Shown here: positions 58,696 through 64,000 of the stretch, piece by piece | How positions within the stretch are numbered: position 1 is the first letter of the stretch | Layout: every line of letters begins with the position of its first letter | Assembly: GCA_017458225.1 (NCBI GenBank) | Contig: JAFTFX010000017.1 | Coordinates: forward strand, 1-64,000 | DNA from: Prevotella sp. | Lineage (GTDB): Bacteria > Bacteroidota > Bacteroidia > Bacteroidales > Bacteroidaceae | Length of the DNA: 64,000 nt | Direction: 5' to 3' | Program-made: the position numbers and the translations under genes | Notes under the pieces: generated by a model | The model's database searches: none | What the model was told of the DNA's origin: nothing | What the model saw: the letters and a program-made list of their open reading frames with translations, nothing else

Positions 58696-59469
58696 CTCGC
58701 TTTCCACCTGTGCCTCTGTCTTGCCGAAACGGCGCTGCCGGTTCTGATAGCTGGCAATGGCCTTGTGCAGTGCGGCCTCGTCGAAGTCGGGCCAGTAAGT
58801 GTCGCAGAAGTACAGTTCTGAGTAGGCTATCTGCCACAGCAGGTAGTTCGAGATGCGCAGCTCGCCGCCTGTTCGGATGAGCAGGTCGGGATCGGGCATG
58901 AACGAAGTACACAGGTGCTTGCTGATAAGCTCCTCTGTGATGTCGCAGGCGCGCAGCCCGCCGGTTTTCCAGTTTTTGAGTATGTTGCCTGGCAGTTCTT
59001 GCATGTCGTGAACTTCCTGCACTATTTCCTTCACGGCGTTGGTGATTTCCCAACGGCTCGAGTAGCTCAGAGCCACCACCATCGTCATGGCCGAGTTCTT
59101 GGCCGTGTGCTCCTCGGTCTCGCGCAGTTTCTGCTGCACCTCGTCGGGCAGTCGTTTCATGTCGCCGATGACGCGGAAGCGCACGTTGTTCTTCATGAAG
59201 ATTTCGTCTTCGAGCGACGAGAGCACCAGTCCCATCAGTGCCGACACTTCATCGGCCGGACGATTCCAGTTCTCAGTAGAGAAGGTGTAGAGCGTCAAGT
59301 ATTTCACGCCCAGACGGGTACACTCCGACGTGATGCGGCGCACAGCCTCAACACCAGCCTGATGACCGTAGCTGCGCTCCTTTCCACGTTCCATTGCCCA
59401 CCGGCCATTGCCGTCCATAATGATGGCAATGTGCTGGGGTATGCGGTTCATATCGAGTTCGTTATTCAT
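58669..59469 (-). CDS. uppS: Isoprenyl transferase (undecaprenyl diphosphate synthase)
   Basis: The 266-residue cis-prenyltransferase has [40 protein letters not shown] and the C-terminal [20 protein letters not shown]. It builds the C55 lipid carrier for peptidoglycan and other wall polymers. The final [10 protein letters not shown] is encoded by the palindromic repeat. A start six codons downstream (59451, MNRIPQH) is equally possible. Gene order porG-uppS-bamA-skp is typical for the group. Confidence 0.94.
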   Translation of the reverse strand: MNNELDMNRIPQHIAIIMDGNGRWAMERGKERSYGHQAGVEAVRRITSECTRLGVKYLTLYTFSTENWNRPADEVSALMGLVLSSLEDEIFMKNNVRFRVIGDMKRLPDEVQQKLRETEEHTAKNSAMTMVVALSYSSRWEITNAVKEIVQEVHDMQELPGNILKNWKTGGLRACDITEELISKHLCTSFMPDPDLLIRTGGELRISNYLLWQIAYSELYFCDTYWPDFDEAALHKAIASYQNRQRRFGKTEAQVESERPTPAPSL

Positions 59470-59501
59470 AATTCACTGTTCTTCGTTCGTCATTACTCAA
59501 C

Positions 59502-60209
59502 TCAGTCTCTGTCGTTGTGGCAGGTCTTGCACTTGGCCCACAGGTCGTAGGTGAGCGTTACGCACAATACGCTGTAGCAGTCGGTGTTCTTGAACATTCC
59601 ACTGCTCTTGATGCCATACGGGTCGGTGATGCCGTCCAGCTTGTCATTGCCGGTGAAGTGCATCATCCACTCTGCCGTCAGGTTCCAGCGGTCGGCCATT
59701 TTGTACTTCACGCCAAAGCCCACGGGCATCTGTCCGGCTGCCGACGAGCTTTTCTCTTGCAGTCCGCCCTGCGACGTGCTGCTGTTGGCAAAGGTCAGAC
59801 CCAGTCCGATGGCCAAAAAGGGTGTCAGCCTTTTGGCTCCGTGATATTCCTGTCCTGTGCCGTAGGGCCAGAAGTTATATTCGAACCTCACCGTCACGTC
59901 GACGAGTGTGGTTTTGAAAGTCAGCGGACTCTGCGCAATGTCGGGATACCACGTCCCTGCCTTGGAAGAGTTTCCTTTCAGTTGGCCGCAACTGATGTTG
60001 GCGGCCCATGCCATACGCGGATTCGGTTTGTATTTCACCACGACCCCGCCTATAGGGTTCACATTCCCTAACAGACTGTTGTTGAAGTCGCCTTCGTAGG
60101 TGGCTACTCCTGCTCCAGCACCCAGTTCCAACAGGTATTCCGGCTGGCCTTGGGCCACAACCATCAGGGCTATGAGCCACAGTGCTGAGCTGACAATCAG
60201 TCGTTTCAT
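59502..60209 (-). CDS. porG: Type IX secretion system protein PorG (DUF6089 family)
   Basis: The 235-residue product has a signal peptide (to VVAQG), then LLELGAGAGVATYEGDFN and a small beta-barrel pattern with aromatic strand ends (VRFEYNFWPYG, ALGLGLTF-like FLAIGLGLTF, TLTYDLWAKCKTCH). PorG is an outer-membrane part of the T9SS. Its place directly before uppS and bamA fits that assignment. It may be co-transcribed with them. Confidence 0.83.
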   Translation of the reverse strand: MKRLIVSSALWLIALMVVAQGQPEYLLELGAGAGVATYEGDFNNSLLGNVNPIGGVVVKYKPNPRMAWAANISCGQLKGNSSKAGTWYPDIAQSPLTFKTTLVDVTVRFEYNFWPYGTGQEYHGAKRLTPFLAIGLGLTFANSSTSQGGLQEKSSSAAGQMPVGFGVKYKMADRWNLTAEWMMHFTGNDKLDGITDPYGIKSSGMFKNTDCYSVLCVTLTYDLWAKCKTCHNDRD

Positions 60210-60246
60210 TCTTTTACCTTATTTTATATACGCGCGCGTAGAAGGC

Positions 60247-61557
60247 TTAGTAGAGGCTTCCTCGCCACACCTTGCCTGTTGCGTCGTCAGCCGACACGCC
60301 CCATATCACGCCGTTGGCATCGGCAGTGGCCGACTGCATTTCAATGGGCAATGTGTAGCTGGTATTCACACGCCATGTGATGCCCTGGTCGGTGCTCACA
60401 TATACCGGTGTGCTCTGTCCCACGGCCAGCACGCTGCCGTTCTGATAGACCAGTGACAACCGGCTCTGCAGGGGCAGCAGATAGTTGTTGATGCTCTCTG
60501 CAGGTATGCATACCCACTTGCCTGTGTTGCCGGGCGTGCCATAGCTGCTGATCTTTCGCCATACCACCGAACGTGTGCCGTTGTTACCAGCCATGAGCAT
60601 ATAGTCGGTATTAGCCATCGATGTATAGGGGAACGACACGCAGGAAACGGCATCGAGCATCAGCCAACTCTTCACCGAGTCGGCATCGACGCTGCCGTCT
60701 ATCACTTCGTCAGTCCATTGGTCCAAGCTATTCATTGAAGCCTTCAGCGTGCTATCGGTCGTCAGGGCAAACAGTTCCTTCGTTCCTGCTCCAACCAACT
60801 GCTTCAGGTTCCAACTGTTAGGCAGACTGCTCCATTGCTTGCCGTCTTTTGAGAAGAACAGCTGATTGTTGCTGAGCGTGTAGATAGAGTCGCCTCGCAC
60901 CACTGCACTCTTCCATGCATCGGCATCCAGCTTTGTGCTTTCTTCCGTCCAGGTGTTTCCGCCGTCGAGCGAAGTGCAAATAGTGGTAAAATCGCTCTTG
61001 GCACCGAAGACTACCAGTGTGGTGTCGACCGACAGGATGCGCATGTGGTCGAAGCCAGCCAGCAGCGTAGTGTCGGCCCTCGCCGTCCAGAAGTCTGTCG
61101 TCTGAGCATTCTTCACGTTGAGCGTCACCTCGTAGTCGCGATGATAGCTGCCGTCAGAAGCATATACACGGAAGATGCGCGGCACCGTGAAGTCGACGGC
61201 CAGTGTCGTACCGTAATATTCATATCTGGTAGAATCCTGCAGCGACCTAACCGTCACAGCGCTGCCATTGCTCGTTGTCACGGTGACAGTAACACTGCTC
61301 ACATCGGTGCCCACGGGCAGTGAGTCTCTGTTGTAGATTTTGAAGTTAATCTGGTCGATACCCATCTTATAGACCGATCCGGCCAGTATGGTCGATACCC
61401 CTGTTGAAGGATTCTTCTGCGTCAAGTTCCCCAGAGTGAATCCTGTGATGGCAGCATCGTCATATAGAATGATTTCCTCGTCGTCGCTATTCAGGCACGA
61501 AGCCAACAGCATGCATGCACACGCCAACAGACAAGGCAAATAGAAGTATCTTTTCAT
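60247..61557 (-). CDS. DUF6242-type putative lipoprotein
   Basis: The 436-residue product from the ATG at 61557 starts MKRYFYLPCLLACACMLLASC with a lipobox at LASC. The mature part has an Ig-like N-terminal region (about 40-150) and repeated sialidase/Asp-box-like propeller elements (SLDGGNTWTEES, FSKDGKQWSS, STDQGITWRVN). The -7 box at 61587-61594 excludes an in-frame start at 61629. Function unknown; surface binding is a guess from the propeller. Confidence 0.8.
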   Translation of the reverse strand: MKRYFYLPCLLACACMLLASCLNSDDEEIILYDDAAITGFTLGNLTQKNPSTGVSTILAGSVYKMGIDQINFKIYNRDSLPVGTDVSSVTVTVTTSNGSAVTVRSLQDSTRYEYYGTTLAVDFTVPRIFRVYASDGSYHRDYEVTLNVKNAQTTDFWTARADTTLLAGFDHMRILSVDTTLVVFGAKSDFTTICTSLDGGNTWTEESTKLDADAWKSAVVRGDSIYTLSNNQLFFSKDGKQWSSLPNSWNLKQLVGAGTKELFALTTDSTLKASMNSLDQWTDEVIDGSVDADSVKSWLMLDAVSCVSFPYTSMANTDYMLMAGNNGTRSVVWRKISSYGTPGNTGKWVCIPAESINNYLLPLQSRLSLVYQNGSVLAVGQSTPVYVSTDQGITWRVNTSYTLPIEMQSATADANGVIWGVSADDATGKVWRGSLY

Positions 61558-61586
61558 CTCGGCTCTATGAAATTTCATTTTGGCTG

Positions 61587-61594
61587 CAAATTTA
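61587..61594 (-). promoter_or_regulatory. -7 box for the DUF6242 gene
   Basis: Minus strand TAAATTTG, 29 bases before the ATG at 61557; it settles the start. Confidence 0.6.
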
Positions 61595-61686
61595 CGCACA
61601 TTTCCGCAAAAAGCACTCTTTTTGACCACTTTATTAAATAAAATATATCATATCAGGCCCGATTTTAAGTTGTTTTTAGTTTTTTA

Positions 61687-64000
61687 TTATCTTTCTTGAC
61701 GGGCAAGCAGGTTGCTGATACAAGCCTCTAAGTACTTCACGGCAAAGGGTTTCTCAATGAACGCATCGACACCAGCCTGCATGGCCTCCACCTTCGACTG
61801 GCTGTCGGTCTTGGCGGTCAGCAGAATGAAGGGGATGTGCTTCGTGCCGGCATTCTGGCGCATGCGGCTGCACAGTTCAGGACCGTCCATCTGCTCCATC
61901 ATCCAGTCGCTAATGACGATGTCGAAGGTAGACTGGGGAGTGGTCTGTCCGTCCTTCACAATGAGCGACTCGCGCAGTATTTTCACGGCCTCGCTGCCGT
62001 CACGGGCCGAGGTCACTTCGTAACGGTCCATGAAGGTGGTGACCAGGAAGGTCTGCATGTCCTGATTGTCCTCCACAATCAGCATGTTGGGCTTCTTTGC
62101 TGAGGTTGTCTGCTGCACATCGGTCTGTGCCGTTTTCGTTTCCTGTCCGTCGTTTTCTGCCCGTTTGCCTATAGGAGTCTGTTCGCCGCTAAACGCCTGT
62201 GCCACAGGCATTAGCACGCGGAATGTGGTGCCTTGTCCGAGTTCCGACTTCACACTGACCGTTCCATGATGCAGTTCCACCATCTTCTTCACAATGCTGA
62301 GCCCGATGCCCGTTCCAGGCTTGCGGTCGGCAGTCTGGAAGAAGGGGTCGAACACGCGCTGCTGGTCCTGACGGCTGATGCCGCTGCCATTGTCGCTCAC
62401 CTCGATGCAGAACTCTTTCTTTTCGGGCAACTCATAGCAACTCAGCGTGATGGTGTCCTTGGTGTATTTGTTGGCATTCGAGAGCAGGTTGCTCAGCACC
62501 TTCGTCATGCCCTCGCGGTCGACGATGGCCGTGAAGTGCTCTTCCGGATAGTTCACAATGAGCTGTCGCCCGTTCAGATTGAAGATGGTTTCAAAGTTGT
62601 TGACCACAGCACCCATCAGCTCCTTCATGTTCTGTGGAGCAAAGTTCATCAACTGGTTGGGCTGCTCCACCTTTCTGAAGTCGAGCAACTGGTTGACCAG
62701 ATCGAGCAGCCGGTGGGCATTGCGGTCTATGACGCTCAGCGTGTCAAAGTCGGCCTTCGTGGCGTTGGTCTTCTCCAGATTGGCCTTCAGCGTGTCCAGC
62801 GGACCGATGATGAGCGATACCGGGGTGCGTATCTCGTGGGCTATGGTGGTGAAGAACTCCGTGCGTGCCCGCCGCATCTCCTCCTGCTTGGCCTCGTTCA
62901 GGCGTTCTATCTCCTTGCGGTGACGGCGATTGTTCATGTAGAGGCGGAAGCGAACAAAGGCCGTGATGAGCACGACGAACAGCACGACATAGAGAATCTT
63001 GGCATAGATGCTCCACCAGTAGGGCGGGTGCACCTCAATGTTCAGTCGGGCCACATGCTCCGACCAGACACCGTCGTTATTAGTGGCTTTCACCAGAAAC
63101 GTATAGGTGCCTGGCTCCAGGTTGGTATAAGTGGCGCGGCGCTCGTGTCCCACGTAGTTCCACTGCTTGTCAAAGCCTTCCAGCATATAGGCATACATGT
63201 TTTTCTCTGGCGAGCAGTAGCTGAGCGAGGCAAACGACAGCGTGATCACCTGGTCTTTGTACCACAGGTCGAGTTTGTCGATGTCAGACAGTGCTTCCAG
63301 CAGATGCCAGTTGCCTACCTCAATGGGCTGGTTGTTGATTTCCAATTTGGTGATATAGACGGCCGACGACTGCCGGTTTACCTTGATTTGCTGCGGATAG
63401 AAAGCATTGAAGCCGCTGATACTTCCGAAGTAGATGCGGCCGTCGCTGCCGCTGAGCACCGAGTTGGGCTGGAACAGTTCGCTGTCCAGACCGTCCTGAC
63501 GGGTGAAGCGCTGCAGCTCCAAGTCGCCGTCGAGGCGCAACACGCCACAGTCGCCCGACATCCACAGCACGCCCTGCTGCTCGGTGATGCTGGAAATGCC
63601 GCGTCGGGGCACGTTCAGCCAGATGCGCTGGAAGCACTGCCGCTGCTCGTCGTAGCGACAGAGTCCGCCCTGCGTGGCTACCCAGATGCGCTCTTTTCCG
63701 TCGATAAAAATGCAGTTCACCATTGAGTGGCTGAGCGAAGTGCTGTCCTCGCTGTCATGATGAAAACTCTTCAGTTGTCCGTCGGCAGGGTTGTATTGCC
63801 AAATGCCGTCGCCCTGTGTGGCCACCCAGAGCCGTCCATCGCGGTCTTCGTCGATGTCAATGGGCACCGACGTGACCTGCACCACGCGCTCAAAACCGTC
63901 GCTGCCGCGCTGATAGCGGCACAGTCCCTCCATCGTAGCCACCCAGATGGTGCCCTTGCGGTCGCGCAGCAGAGTGCACGAGTTGGGGTCGTAGAGCGAG
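61687..64000 (-). CDS. Hybrid two-component sensor kinase, 5' end beyond the window; no C-terminal AraC domain
   Basis: The visible 770-residue part, open to the right edge, has sensor propeller repeats (LWVATQGDGIWQYNPADGQL, RIWVATQGGLCRYDE), a Y_Y_Y domain (AYMLEGFDKQWNYVGHERRA), a transmembrane helix (YAKILYVVLFVVLITAFV), HisKA with His in FTTIAHEIRTPVSLI, HATPase (LLSNANKYT, SDNGSGIS, GTGIGLSI) and a receiver (LIVEDNQD, phospho-Asp in VISDWMM). It ends at LLARQER, so the AraC HTH of a standard HTCS is missing. It probably controls a nearby polysaccharide locus through a separate regulator. Confidence 0.92.
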   Translation of the reverse strand, partial: SLYDPNSCTLLRDRKGTIWVATMEGLCRYQRGSDGFERVVQVTSVPIDIDEDRDGRLWVATQGDGIWQYNPADGQLKSFHHDSEDSTSLSHSMVNCIFIDGKERIWVATQGGLCRYDEQRQCFQRIWLNVPRRGISSITEQQGVLWMSGDCGVLRLDGDLELQRFTRQDGLDSELFQPNSVLSGSDGRIYFGSISGFNAFYPQQIKVNRQSSAVYITKLEINNQPIEVGNWHLLEALSDIDKLDLWYKDQVITLSFASLSYCSPEKNMYAYMLEGFDKQWNYVGHERRATYTNLEPGTYTFLVKATNNDGVWSEHVARLNIEVHPPYWWSIYAKILYVVLFVVLITAFVRFRLYMNNRRHRKEIERLNEAKQEEMRRARTEFFTTIAHEIRTPVSLIIGPLDTLKANLEKTNATKADFDTLSVIDRNAHRLLDLVNQLLDFRKVEQPNQLMNFAPQNMKELMGAVVNNFETIFNLNGRQLIVNYPEEHFTAIVDREGMTKVLSNLLSNANKYTKDTITLSCYELPEKKEFCIEVSDNGSGISRQDQQRVFDPFFQTADRKPGTGIGLSIVKKMVELHHGTVSVKSELGQGTTFRVLMPVAQAFSGEQTPIGKRAENDGQETKTAQTDVQQTTSAKKPNMLIVEDNQDMQTFLVTTFMDRYEVTSARDGSEAVKILRESLIVKDGQTTPQSTFDIVISDWMMEQMDGPELCSRMRQNAGTKHIPFILLTAKTDSQSKVEAMQAGVDAFIEKPFAVKYLEACISNLLARQER

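Noticed and set aside
62233..63726. Long plus-strand frame opposite the hybrid kinase
   Set aside because: Shadow frame; the minus strand carries all kinase motifs.

Overview
This looks like a chromosomal window from a Bacteroidales species, most probably Prevotellaceae (Prevotella or a close relative). The support is protein content and signals: type IX secretion parts (PorQ, PorG) with several substrates ending in a sorting-type tail, a SusR/HTCS-style sensor, the radical SAM plus lipoprotein pair typical of Bacteroidetes, almost no Shine-Dalgarno sequences, and many TAnnTTTG boxes (the Bacteroidetes -7 promoter element) ahead of genes on both strands. No species is claimed. All counts and alignments were made by eye.

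Layout. 1-1406: 3' end of dnaK, a terminator and pgeF. 1433-8626: an AT-rich stretch with a secreted protein and a gingipain-type C25 peptidase, then an S41 processing protease flanked by two inverted, near-identical lipoprotein genes, the second coupled to a radical SAM/SPASM enzyme. 8603-10831: ybeY, coaD, a small XRE-type gene and ruvB. 10909-23316: a carbohydrate region with a 1301-residue secreted propeller protein and a 54-residue companion, a divergent sensor/AraC regulator, rhaT, a HEPN-MNT module, a probable 6S RNA, two small secreted proteins, DUF2442/DUF4160 genes and rhaD. 23465-29912: two tandem membrane histidine kinases and an AraC regulator. 29919-30533: hicBA. 30664-30859: tRNA-Ser with two 54-bp copies of its 3' end. 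30950-46102: tatD, a prenyl diphosphate synthase, tonB, a subtilase, porQ-cmk, an ABC ATPase, parE, a GNAT-like gene, an OmpA-family gene, a THUMP-like methyltransferase and a secreted endonuclease I. 46235-61557: lolC/E-like, rbfA, xerD, murI, skp, an accessory island (two AAA/DUF4143 ATPases and a damaged gene), skp, skp, bamA, uppS, porG and a DUF6242 lipoprotein. 61687-64000: a hybrid sensor kinase running off the right edge.

How the parts fit. Envelope biogenesis dominates the right half: Skp-like chaperones, BamA, LolC/E-like permease, UppS, MurI, TonB, PorQ and PorG build the cell wall and outer membrane and export the T9SS-type cargo found elsewhere in the window (C25 peptidase, subtilase, endonuclease I, propeller protein). 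RhaT and RhaD take up and cleave rhamnose-derived sugar, and the nearby regulators probably control them.

The most unusual content is non-coding. (i) Three operon junctions (rbfA/lolC-E, bamA/skp, uppS/bamA) carry inverted pairs of a GC-rich palindrome, with the downstream start codon between the two copies and the copies translated into protein termini; an 11-codon version sits inside parE. (ii) Four intergenic arrays have an exact 22-bp period, two being copies of one 147-bp element with dyad-symmetric halves. (iii) An inverted duplication of 158 bp flanks the S41 protease. (iv) One of two tandem kinases has Tyr in place of the phospho-accepting His, and the regulator at 15128 keeps receiver and AraC domains but lacks a kinase.
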